Position numbers and translations under genes: made by a program. Of a DNA stretch of 12,847 nt, positions 6,873 through 12,847 are shown piece by piece. Each line of letters opens with the position of its first letter. The stretch's first letter is position 1. Origin of the DNA: JBFFSQ01 sp041572275 (lineage in GTDB: Bacteria; Pseudomonadota; Gammaproteobacteria; SZUA-229); assembly GCA_041572275.1 (NCBI GenBank), contig JBFFSQ010000076.1, positions 1 to 12,847 on the forward strand. The letters run 5' to 3'. The notes beneath the pieces are model-generated. The model did not search any database and had not been told where the DNA came from. It saw nothing but the letters and a program-made list of their open reading frames with translations.

Positions 6873-7553
6873 CTATTCAAGGCTGATCCTAAGTGCTGCT
6901 GCCGTTGCCACCGGTGCCAGTGTTATTGCCAGTACCAACATAGCTGAAAGAAAGTACAACTGACCTTTGATGGTCATATCGGCCATATCAGCACCCACAG
7001 TGTTGGCGGAGAATATCAGAACAGGTATATATAAAGGAAGCACCAGCAACGATAACAACATCCCGCCCCGATGCAAACCCACAGTTAAAGCCATACCGAT
7101 GGCACCAACCAGACTCAGCACCGGCGTCCCTAAAATCAGGGTAAGCATCAGTGTCACGATGCCTTCACCCGGTAAATACATAAATACACCCAGCAATGGT
7201 GCCAATAATATCATCGGAAAACCGGTAACCAACCAGTGGCCGATGATTTTTGCCAGCACCAGAACCGGTAATGGATGTGGACTCAACAATATCTGTTCCA
7301 GGGTGCCGTCTTCATAATCCGCTCTAAACAGGGTATCCAGCGACAACATTGAGGCCAGTAGAGCCGCTACCCAGATCACGCCTGGTGCCATGGTCATCAG
7401 CAGCTGTTTTTCAGGCGTGGTTCCCAGAGGAAACAGCATCACCACCAGAATAAAGAAGAACAGCGGATTCAGTAGTTCATTTCGATGCCGGTAAGCCAGC
7501 ATTAAATCACGCTTGAGCAGTGCCCAGAAGGCTGAAGACAGGGTAGTTTCCAT
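6873..7553 (-). CDS. ccmB: Haem exporter membrane subunit CcmB
   Basis: This 226-residue hydrophobic protein has about six membrane helices. Its basic N-terminal segment (KRDLMLAYRHR, 14-24) precedes the first helix, as in CcmB permeases. The FRADYEDGTLEQILLSPHPLP stretch (around 76-96) is a typical CcmB cytoplasmic loop likely to touch the ATPase. CcmB pairs with CcmA to form the ABC module; ATP hydrolysis is needed to release holo-CcmE from CcmCD rather than simply to export haem. The start is three bases after the ccmA stop. The length fits the family and no defects are visible. Confidence 0.94.
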   Translation of the reverse strand: METTLSSAFWALLKRDLMLAYRHRNELLNPLFFFILVVMLFPLGTTPEKQLLMTMAPGVIWVAALLASMLSLDTLFRADYEDGTLEQILLSPHPLPVLVLAKIIGHWLVTGFPMILLAPLLGVFMYLPGEGIVTLMLTLILGTPVLSLVGAIGMALTVGLHRGGMLLSLLVLPLYIPVLIFSANTVGADMADMTIKGQLYFLSAMLVLAITLAPVATAAALRISLE

Positions 7554-7556
7554 ATT

Positions 7557-8210
7557 CTAGTGCACCTCTTCCAGCTGTGTGGCGGGTAACGCCAAACGCC
7601 TTAATTGACAATCGGCGATTTCGACTGGTTGATGCGAGGTAATAATTAAACTGCCACCGTTATGTACATGTTTTTTAAATAAACCTTCAAGAAACGCAAT
7701 AGCAACCACATCAAGCGATGTATAGGGCTCATCCAGAATCCATAGTTTTGCGCGCGTTAATAACAACTGGGCAAGGGCCACACGGCGTTTCTGGCCAGCT
7801 GAGAGAAATGCACAGGGAATATCTTCAAAACCGTAGAGGCCTACCTGATAAAGCGCATCTTCAATACCGTTGTCCCTGGCAAAACCAAACAATGACCTGG
7901 CCATACACAGATTCTCAACAGGTGTTAACTCGTATTTGATCCCTGGTTTATGACCAAGGTAGAACAGGTTCTGGAAATAACAGGCTTCAGGGGACTTGAT
8001 ATCCTGCCCGTTCCACAGGACCTGACCATCTACAGGCTGAGCCAACCCCGCCAGAATACGTAATAAACTGGTTTTACCACTGCCGTTTTTACCTTCAACC
8101 CGCAAAATATGGCCAGGCTCAAGTAAAAAGTTCAATTCTGAGAACAGCTCACGATAGCCCCGAGTACAGCTGATACTATTGACACTTAAGCCTGAGGGGG
8201 ACTCACCCAT
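7557..8210 (-). CDS. ccmA: Haem exporter ATPase CcmA
   Basis: This 217-residue ABC ATPase has a Walker A motif GKNGSGKT (40-47), a signature LSAGQKRR (136-143), a Walker B WILDEP (157-162) with catalytic Glu161, and a switch histidine His193 in TSHQP. LSAGQKRR is the CcmA-type variant of LSGGQ. It is cytoplasmic and powers the CcmABCD complex. This first gene of the operon has an AGGTGA ribosome-binding site eight bases before its ATG, and an AT-rich divergent intergenic region lies upstream. It is separated from ccmB by three bases. Confidence 0.95.
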   Translation of the reverse strand: MGESPSGLSVNSISCTRGYRELFSELNFLLEPGHILRVEGKNGSGKTSLLRILAGLAQPVDGQVLWNGQDIKSPEACYFQNLFYLGHKPGIKYELTPVENLCMARSLFGFARDNGIEDALYQVGLYGFEDIPCAFLSAGQKRRVALAQLLLTRAKLWILDEPYTSLDVVAIAFLEGLFKKHVHNGGSLIITSHQPVEIADCQLRRLALPATQLEEVH

Positions 8211-8240
8211 TAAATTTTCACCTGCAATTAAACTCGGCTG

Positions 8241-8271
8241 ATTCTACCGAGATTTTCTTATTAATAAACAA
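8241..8271 (-). promoter_or_regulatory. Candidate ccmA promoter
   Basis: On the minus strand TAGAAT (8246-8241; five of six to the -10 consensus) follows TTGTTT (8271-8266) with a long 19-base spacer. It would give a leader of about 25 bases before the ccmA ATG. The -10 lies in the loop of a 5-bp dyad CTCGG (8233-8237) / CCGAG (8247-8251). The long spacer suggests either an activator-dependent promoter or a wrong call. Confidence 0.32.
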
Positions 8272-8301
8272 CCCTTATCACATGGAGATATAAATATTGC
8301 T

Positions 8302-8318
8302 ACAAATCAAAGATTTGT
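8302..8318. repeat. Inverted repeat ACAAATC-AAA-GATTTGT
   Basis: A perfect 7-bp dyad with a three-base centre lies about 100 bases upstream of ccmA in the ccm/CBS divergent region. It has operator-like symmetry. No T-tract follows, so it is not a terminator, and the protein that might bind is unknown. Confidence 0.35.
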
Positions 8319-8464
8319 CTAATTAACCATATTTCCAGGAACTTAGCCCAAAAGCCTCCCTGACTGCACACTCTTTGACCAAAACCTTAAAAAAAACCCG
8401 GAAAAATCAGTTATTACTTATTTTCTTAAATAAATAAAACCCAGTCATGTATCAAATTTCTTTG

Positions 8465-8495
8465 TTGGACGGGGCAAATACATATTCGCTATAAC
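8465..8495 (+). promoter_or_regulatory. Candidate promoter of the CBS-domain gene
   Basis: TATAAC at 8490-8495 matches five of six bases of the -10 consensus. TTGGAC at 8465-8470 could be a -35, but the spacer is 19 bases. A transcript from about 8502 would have a leader near 100 bases. Confidence 0.33.
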
Positions 8496-8603
8496 ATCCG
8501 CAACAGACTTGACTACTTCAAGCGACACACGTCGAGTAACCCCAGGTACTGGAAGAAATACAAGACATTTTAACCGTACCCATTCCTGAGGAGGAATATT
8601 AAT

Positions 8604-9056
8604 ATGATCGTCAAAGACATTATGAATACTTCGGTTAAAAGCGCCACATCCGAAACATCTATCAAAGAAATCGCGTCCACCATGTGCTTCAATAAAATTT
8701 CAGGTGTACCTGTTGTAGATAGTAACGACAAACTTATCGGAATCCTGTCTGAAAAAGACATCCTGCGCTCCATGTTCCCTGATGTAAAAGAACTTATGGA
8801 ACAGGGAGGAAACGTTGATTTCGAAGGCATGGAAACCGAATATAAAGATGTTATGGATAAGAAAGTCGGCGAAATCATGACCGATGCCGTGGCATCTGTG
8901 AAAGCAGATATGCCTTTATTAAAAGCAGCATCGCTCATGTGTTCAAAACAAATTCGTCGTATTCCTGTCACATCTGAAGACGATAAACTAATCGGCATTA
9001 TCAGTATTGGTGATGTACACAAAGCCATCTTCCAGCAAAACCTGGTACAGAATTAA
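8604..9056 (+). CDS. Tandem CBS-domain protein
   Basis: This 150-residue protein consists of two CBS domains (about 6-58 and 91-143) joined by a short acidic linker, with no membrane or catalytic domain. Such stand-alone Bateman modules usually bind adenosine nucleotides and act as energy or redox sensors; ligand and partner are unknown here. Repeat-equivalent segments are visible: ASTMCFNKISGVPVV (24-38) and ASLMCSKQIRRIPVT (109-123), each followed by DDKLIGI or NDKLIGI and a GD or KD acidic end. A cysteine occupies the same place in both (Cys28, Cys113). The start is set by a strong GAGGAGGA ribosome-binding site eight bases upstream. The gene is transcribed away from ccm and ends in a strong terminator, so it is probably monocistronic. 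A role linked to ccm is possible but rests only on position. Confidence 0.9.
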   Translation: MIVKDIMNTSVKSATSETSIKEIASTMCFNKISGVPVVDSNDKLIGILSEKDILRSMFPDVKELMEQGGNVDFEGMETEYKDVMDKKVGEIMTDAVASVKADMPLLKAASLMCSKQIRRIPVTSEDDKLIGIISIGDVHKAIFQQNLVQN

Positions 9057-9080
9057 GCAACTATAAAAAGTTGTATTTTC

Positions 9081-9108
9081 AGGGCGATGCTGGTCATCGC
9101 CCTTTTTT
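9081..9108 (+). terminator. Factor-independent terminator after the CBS gene
   Basis: GGGCGATG (9082-9089) pairs with CATCGCCC (9095-9102) around a five-base loop, extended by an A-T pair, and is followed by six T residues. A smaller hairpin CAACT/AGTTG (9058-9073) lies just before it. Confidence 0.93.
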
Positions 9109-9231
9109 ATACCTTTGTTTTTACACTCTCACTCGCCCCCGCAGTAATTTAACTGGAAAATAACGATAAAAAATCACCAAATCGAAGCGTCATCCCGAGT
9201 AAAACTTAAAGTAATTTATCAACTGTTACTC

Positions 9232-9237
9232 TATACT
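9232..9237 (+). promoter_or_regulatory. Possible -10 for the TPR/barrel gene
   Basis: TATACT matches five of six -10 bases and would start transcription about 25 bases before the ATG at 9269. No good -35 lies 16-18 bases upstream, so an activator or another sigma factor may be needed if this is real. Confidence 0.28.
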
Positions 9238-9268
9238 CTCTGAATATTTCAGATTTTCCGGTACATCC

Positions 9269-10591
9269 ATGACTCGACTCAGTAAACACCTGCTGGCTTT
9301 TGTTGTTTTTCTGATGCCCGCAGCCCATGCCAGTGAAGCATTTAACCTGCAGCACCTACAACAACTGTTTAACGCCTACCAGCGCCAGGCAGCTTATGAA
9401 TATGCCTATCGCCACATCAAGGAAATGGAAGGCGACCCTTACTTTGATTATTTATATGGTGTTTCCGCGATAGACACAGGACATGCCAGCCAGGGTGTTT
9501 TTGCCCTGGAGCGTGTACTGTTGGTTTTCCCACAGGATCATGTGGCTCGCCTGGAACTTGCCCGTGGCTATTTCATCCTCGAAGAATACTCACGTTCACG
9601 CAAAGAATTTGAAACGGTGATGAAAACTCAACCACCACGGGCTGTTCAGCAAACGGCCCAGGGCTACCTGGATCAAATTCGCCTGAAAGAAGCCCGCTAC
9701 CGAACCACCTCCAATGGTCATATTGAGCTGGCTATGGGCACAGATTCTAACGTCAATGGTGGTGCCGATGATGATGCCCTGGTACTGATTAACCTATCCA
9801 CAGAAAGTCTGGAGCAAGATGACAGTTTTAGCGACTTATCTGCCGCCTGGCAACTCACACACCCGGTGGCGCCTGGACTGATGATCGATGGTGCCATCAC
9901 GGCCAATAGCCGCATGAATAGCGAACTGGACCAGTACGACACCCTCACAAGCACCGTACAACTGGGAATGACAAAAATCACCAAAAATAGCCGCTATAAG
10001 GCAGGACTGATATTTCAACAATTTGACCTGGACGGTGAAGACTATCGCAGCCTGAACGCACTAAACCTGGACTGGCACTATGCCCAGACACAAAAATCCC
10101 GCTACACCACGTCATTGCAGTATGCGCAAATGGAATACCCCGACCAGCCGGTTAGAAACTCCGAGCTAGTTACTATGAGCCTGGGCTACCAGCATTCGTT
10201 TTCTGGCGCCTTGTCGCCTTTACTCTTCAGCAACCTGAATGTGGGCATGGAAACCGCCGAAGATGGCAATGACCCGAACGCTCTGGCTGACACGGAACGG
10301 GATATTCTGGGGGTGAAATTAGGTACGATGCTCAGTTTTACGCCCAAACTGGCTCTACAGGCGACTGCAGGCTGGCAAAACAGTCAATATGCTGGTGAAC
10401 AAACCTTCGTTAGTTTTTCAGGAATTACCAGAGATGACGACTACGTCACAGTTGATGCTAGCCTGATTTGGTTATTCTATAACCAATGGCGTCTGGATAC
10501 GAAATTCGCGTATTCCAGAAACAGCTCAAATGTTGAAATTCATAACCATAACAGACAGGTCATCAGTCTGAACCTGAATTACGCATTCTAG
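9269..10591 (+). CDS. Slam/DUF560-like outer-membrane protein: TPR-type helices plus beta-barrel
   Basis: This 440-residue protein has a Sec signal peptide (1-21, cleavage after AHA), a helical periplasmic domain with TPR-like repeats (about 25-140; for example HVARLELARGYFILEEYSRSRK at 91-112), and a C-terminal beta-barrel region (about 150-440). The barrel region is built of alternating polar and hydrophobic strands and ends in an aromatic, NYAF, the outer-membrane insertion signal. The junction contains GTDSNVNGG (157-165), reminiscent of the NvN segment that opens the barrel in Slam/DUF560 proteins. Slam proteins (type XI secretion) move TbpB-like cargo across the outer membrane. The neighbouring gene, 41 bases on, encodes a candidate cargo. 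The ribosome-binding site is poor (CCGGTACATCC), but the signal peptide supports this start. The architecture is clear. The family assignment is from recognition alone; another TPR-barrel family is the main alternative. Confidence 0.75.
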   Translation: MTRLSKHLLAFVVFLMPAAHASEAFNLQHLQQLFNAYQRQAAYEYAYRHIKEMEGDPYFDYLYGVSAIDTGHASQGVFALERVLLVFPQDHVARLELARGYFILEEYSRSRKEFETVMKTQPPRAVQQTAQGYLDQIRLKEARYRTTSNGHIELAMGTDSNVNGGADDDALVLINLSTESLEQDDSFSDLSAAWQLTHPVAPGLMIDGAITANSRMNSELDQYDTLTSTVQLGMTKITKNSRYKAGLIFQQFDLDGEDYRSLNALNLDWHYAQTQKSRYTTSLQYAQMEYPDQPVRNSELVTMSLGYQHSFSGALSPLLFSNLNVGMETAEDGNDPNALADTERDILGVKLGTMLSFTPKLALQATAGWQNSQYAGEQTFVSFSGITRDDDYVTVDASLIWLFYNQWRLDTKFAYSRNSSNVEIHNHNRQVISLNLNYAF

Positions 10592-10632
10592 CTGGTCGTC
10601 AGCTGATGCGCGGACGAGACATGAGGTGCGTC

Positions 10633-12525
10633 ATGAACAAGAACAAATCAATCACCGCAATGGCTATGGGGCTAGCTCTCAGCCTCACGCTAACTGCACC
10701 TGCCCGGGCTGACATTGTCAATAACAGCCACTGGCTCGTCAAATCCGGTGACACCGTCTATTCTATTGCCCGACAGGTCTATCCGGGCAACACCAAACTA
10801 CAGGCCCGCTTTCGTAAAGAGCTGGTGAAAGCCAATCCTGACATTTTCAGAGGCAACGCCAATCTAATGAGTGTTGGCTCAAAACTGAACTTGCCCGTGT
10901 CTGTCATCAAATCCCGGAAAGTCGTACCTGAGAACAGAATTGCCAGCCCGGTTAAACGCCCCGCACCCCGCCCCAAACTAAAACCGATTCAAGCACCGGT
11001 GATGGTCGCCAAGGCGGTAACCCCGGACCCTACGGATGATGTGGGCAAAGTTGTAATCAGCATGGGCAAACTGGAAGCTACCAATCGTGGTGCCACACGG
11101 CCGCTGACCCGTAATTCCAGAATTCTCAAAGGTGATACCCTGAGGACTGCACACAACACACATACTCAGATCCGCTTCAAGGATGGTGCATTAGTGGCAC
11201 TGCGCCCTGATACTGAATTTCACATTTCCGACTATAACTACAATGGCGCCGAAGACGGCACCGAACGCGGTATTTTTGAGCTCATCAAAGGTGGCTTTCG
11301 TACCATTACCGGCGCTATTGGTCATCGCAACAAACAAAATTACCGGGTCAACACCACCGTGGCTACCATCGGTATTCGCGGTACCCACTACGGCCTGATG
11401 TTATGTGCGGATGGCAGTTGCCAGAATAACGAAAACGCCAACCTGCAAGACGGTCTCTATGGCGGCGTTGTAGATGGCGCTGTGGTTGCTAATAATGACA
11501 ATGGTGAATTCCGTTTCGATAACGACCAGTATTTTCATATCGAATCAGCAGCCACCAACCCGGTCGAAGTACTGATCCCACCACCGGTGTTTGAAGATAC
11601 CCAACCCCAGCCTACAGAAGCCGGCCTGGCCACCAGTCAGGATGCTGAACAATTCCAACGTGATGTCAACGGACACACACCACCGCCTGCATTTGCGACA
11701 GGTGAAGTCACCAAACCGCTACTGCCTCTGATACTCAGCGAGCAGTCTGATCAGATAATCGCTCCCATTCGTCCGGCTCCATCGGGCTCTGGCATGATGG
11801 TGGCCTTTACCCAGGATTTGGCACCGCTAGCTGGCTTTAGTAATGTCAGCGCACCGGTTAATGTCAGCGACACCAATAACAATGCCATTTTCCTCATGGA
11901 TCTGCCCGAAGGCCCGACCGTACCCGTCGGTGCCCATGAAGAAGGCCCCATATCAACCCATGAGATTGCGCTGGGTACAGCGACTATCGTGCCTTCCAGC
12001 CTGGGTGGTGACCCGCTGGGTGTCAACTGGGGCCGCTGGCAGGGTAATTTTGTTGCCACTGAAGATGGTGTACCTCTGGCTCATACCCAGAACCTGCATT
12101 TTATCTATAGCGATAAAATCACTGATCCAGCGACTCTGAGTAATTTGGGCAACTTAGGCGGTATCTTTGGCTCACCGGTTAACTATTCGAGCACAACTAC
12201 AAGCGGCACACTGGCAACCGACCAGTTAGGTGTAACCGCAACTAGCGTAGCTTCTGTCAATATGGTTGCCGATTTTCAGAACAACCTGATCACCAGCTAC
12301 ACTGTGAGCACCAACTTTGGCGGGCTGACTTACGATGGCCAGGCAACCAATATTGCCTTTACTGCCTTGAATCAGGATTTTGCCCTGATTGGAAGCACTT
12401 GCAGCACATGCACAGGTGCAGCCAGCCTGCAATTCGTTGGCCCCCAGGCTGAAGGCGCTATCACTTCCTACGCCATCAGCGATACCACGAACGCCATCAG
12501 CGGAACCGCACTGCTGAAACGTTAA
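10633..12525 (+). CDS. Secreted LysM-FecR protein with TbpB-like C-terminal region
   Basis: From the ATG at 10633 the protein is 630 residues. In-frame ATGs also lie at 10606 and 10621, but 10633 follows a TGAGGTG site and begins a clean Sec signal peptide (1-26, cleavage after ARA). There is no lipobox cysteine. A LysM domain (about 32-90) starts with HWLVKSGDTVYSIA and should bind peptidoglycan. A basic, proline-rich linker follows (PVKRPAPRPKLKP). A FecR domain (about 136-256) ends with the family signature TTVATIGIRGTHYG (241-254). A proline-rich linker then leads to a C-terminal domain (about 461-630) rich in Gly, Ser and Thr, with predicted strands, a WGRWQG opening (466-471), VADF (545-548), FVGPQAEG (601-608) and a GTALLKR end. 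These resemble the TbpB-like barrel of Slam cargo. The cysteine pairs CADGSC (258-263) and CSTC (590-593) may form disulfides. It is probably co-transcribed with the upstream barrel gene. LysM and FecR calls are firm; the C-terminal call is tentative. Confidence 0.85.
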   Translation: MNKNKSITAMAMGLALSLTLTAPARADIVNNSHWLVKSGDTVYSIARQVYPGNTKLQARFRKELVKANPDIFRGNANLMSVGSKLNLPVSVIKSRKVVPENRIASPVKRPAPRPKLKPIQAPVMVAKAVTPDPTDDVGKVVISMGKLEATNRGATRPLTRNSRILKGDTLRTAHNTHTQIRFKDGALVALRPDTEFHISDYNYNGAEDGTERGIFELIKGGFRTITGAIGHRNKQNYRVNTTVATIGIRGTHYGLMLCADGSCQNNENANLQDGLYGGVVDGAVVANNDNGEFRFDNDQYFHIESAATNPVEVLIPPPVFEDTQPQPTEAGLATSQDAEQFQRDVNGHTPPPAFATGEVTKPLLPLILSEQSDQIIAPIRPAPSGSGMMVAFTQDLAPLAGFSNVSAPVNVSDTNNNAIFLMDLPEGPTVPVGAHEEGPISTHEIALGTATIVPSSLGGDPLGVNWGRWQGNFVATEDGVPLAHTQNLHFIYSDKITDPATLSNLGNLGGIFGSPVNYSSTTTSGTLATDQLGVTATSVASVNMVADFQNNLITSYTVSTNFGGLTYDGQATNIAFTALNQDFALIGSTCSTCTGAASLQFVGPQAEGAITSYAISDTTNAISGTALLKR

Positions 12526-12550
12526 GATCATTGCAGGCAACTGCAAGCCC

Positions 12551-12581
12551 TACCCACGCCAACCGGCGTGGGTATTTTTTT
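12551..12581 (+). terminator. Factor-independent terminator after the LysM-FecR gene
   Basis: A perfect 10-bp stem TACCCACGCC (12551-12560) / GGCGTGGGTA (12565-12574) with a four-base loop is followed by seven T residues. It starts 25 bases after the stop codon and closes the two-gene unit. Confidence 0.95.
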
Positions 12582-12587
12582 GCCCCT

Positions 12588-12616
12588 ATGAAAACCGCCC
12601 CTTTTTGATGTATTCT
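12588..12616 (+). promoter_or_regulatory. Weak promoter candidate for the right-edge gene
   Basis: ATGAAA (12588-12593) and TATTCT (12611-12616), each four of six to consensus, are separated by 17 bases. They would start transcription about 28 bases before the ATG at 12651. The position between a terminator and a gene start supports the call; the sequence match is modest. Confidence 0.28.
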
Positions 12617-12650
12617 CCCCTGCTCAATCGATTTTTCTCTGGATAGATAT

Positions 12651-12847
12651 ATGGCAGGCATCCCTGATTTCACCGAAACCGAACTATGGACCCTTGATTC
12701 CACCCTGAAAGAGCGCTGGGGCGATGATAATGACATCAAACTCCAGCTAGCCGATGCCGATGTCCGACTCAGCCCCAGTGACCGCGAAGCCACTGAATGC
12801 CCAATGGTGGTGTGGAATTATCAGGGCTGTAACTTCGTAATTTTTAA
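12651..12847 (+). CDS. Unrecognised protein, partial (3' end beyond right edge)
   Basis: An open frame of 65 full codons begins with an ATG at 12651, preceded by a modest GGATAG site, and runs off the right edge. The visible part is soluble, acidic, and has no signal peptide or membrane segment. It starts MAGIPDFTETELWTLD and contains LQLADADVRLSPSD (31-44) and a CPMVVW segment (50-55), suggesting alternating strands and helices. I do not recognise a characterised family. Coding is supported by the start after a terminator, the absence of stops and codon use like its neighbours. Confidence 0.65.
   Translation, partial: MAGIPDFTETELWTLDSTLKERWGDDNDIKLQLADADVRLSPSDREATECPMVVWNYQGCNFVIF

Larger units (their letters stand above)
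8211..8603. other. Divergent intergenic region between ccmA and the CBS gene
   Basis: This 393-base AT-rich region contains no convincing gene. It contains the candidate ccmA and CBS promoters and the ACAAATC dyad at 8302-8318. It ends in a strong ribosome-binding site (GAGGAGGA, 8588-8595) for the CBS gene. Confidence 0.55.

Noticed and set aside
8508..8522. CTTGA-N5-TCAAG dyad upstream of the CBS gene as an FNR box
   Set aside because: The TTGA/TCAA half-sites are separated by five bases rather than the six required by FNR-family sites.
8570..9028. 152-codon open frame on the minus strand, antisense to nearly all of the CBS gene
   Set aside because: The plus-strand frame has a strong ribosome-binding site, two recognisable CBS domains and a terminator. 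The antisense product is low-complexity, rich in Ser, Ile and Leu, and has no recognisable domain.
10606..10632. Upstream starts adding nine residues to the LysM-FecR protein
   Set aside because: They would put arginines and a cysteine ahead of an already complete signal peptide, and the best ribosome-binding site serves the ATG at 10633.

Overview
The window looks like a chromosomal segment of a moderate-GC gammaproteobacterium capable of anaerobic or microaerobic respiration. This rests on the gene order and protein features of the cytochrome c maturation operon, a NapF-type ferredoxin, and outer-membrane proteins that mark a Gram-negative cell. A marine methylotroph or thiotroph of the Thiotrichales is possible, but that is only an impression. 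Nothing suggests an insertion sequence, phage, CRISPR array, tRNA or rRNA.

Layout. (1) 1-491, minus strand: napF, whose last codons lie beyond the left edge, presumably heading a periplasmic nitrate reductase (nap) cluster. It is preceded by a palindromic FNR/Dnr-type box and a promoter-like -10. (2) 492-973: a gene-free, AT-rich spacer with dyad symmetries, two further degenerate FNR-like sites and a factor-independent terminator. (3) 974-8210, minus strand: a complete System I cytochrome c maturation operon, ccmABCDEFGHI, mostly with overlapping or abutting genes. It includes a 59-codon ccmD that starts inside ccmC. (4) 8211-8603: a divergent promoter region. (5) 8604-9056, plus strand: a stand-alone tandem-CBS-domain protein followed by a strong terminator. 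(6) 9269-12525, plus strand: two genes 41 bases apart and closed by a strong terminator. The first encodes a signal peptide, TPR-like helices and an outer-membrane beta-barrel resembling the Slam/DUF560 (type XI secretion) family. The second encodes a secreted LysM-FecR protein whose C-terminal 170 residues resemble the TbpB-like barrel of Slam cargo. (7) 12651-12847: the start of an unrecognised conserved-looking protein, cut by the right edge.

How the genes work together. CcmABCDE load haem onto the chaperone CcmE, CcmGHI prepare and present reduced apocytochrome, and CcmF ligates haem. In this strand's direction ccm is followed by nap, whose NapB and NapC cytochromes need this machinery. 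E. coli has the same linkage in the opposite order (nap then ccm). The plus-strand pair is the least ordinary part. The proposal is an outer-membrane translocon with its own non-lipidated cargo, in which a Slam-type barrel has been joined to a peptidoglycan-binding LysM domain and a FecR domain. This is inference from pattern recognition and needs profile searches or structure prediction.
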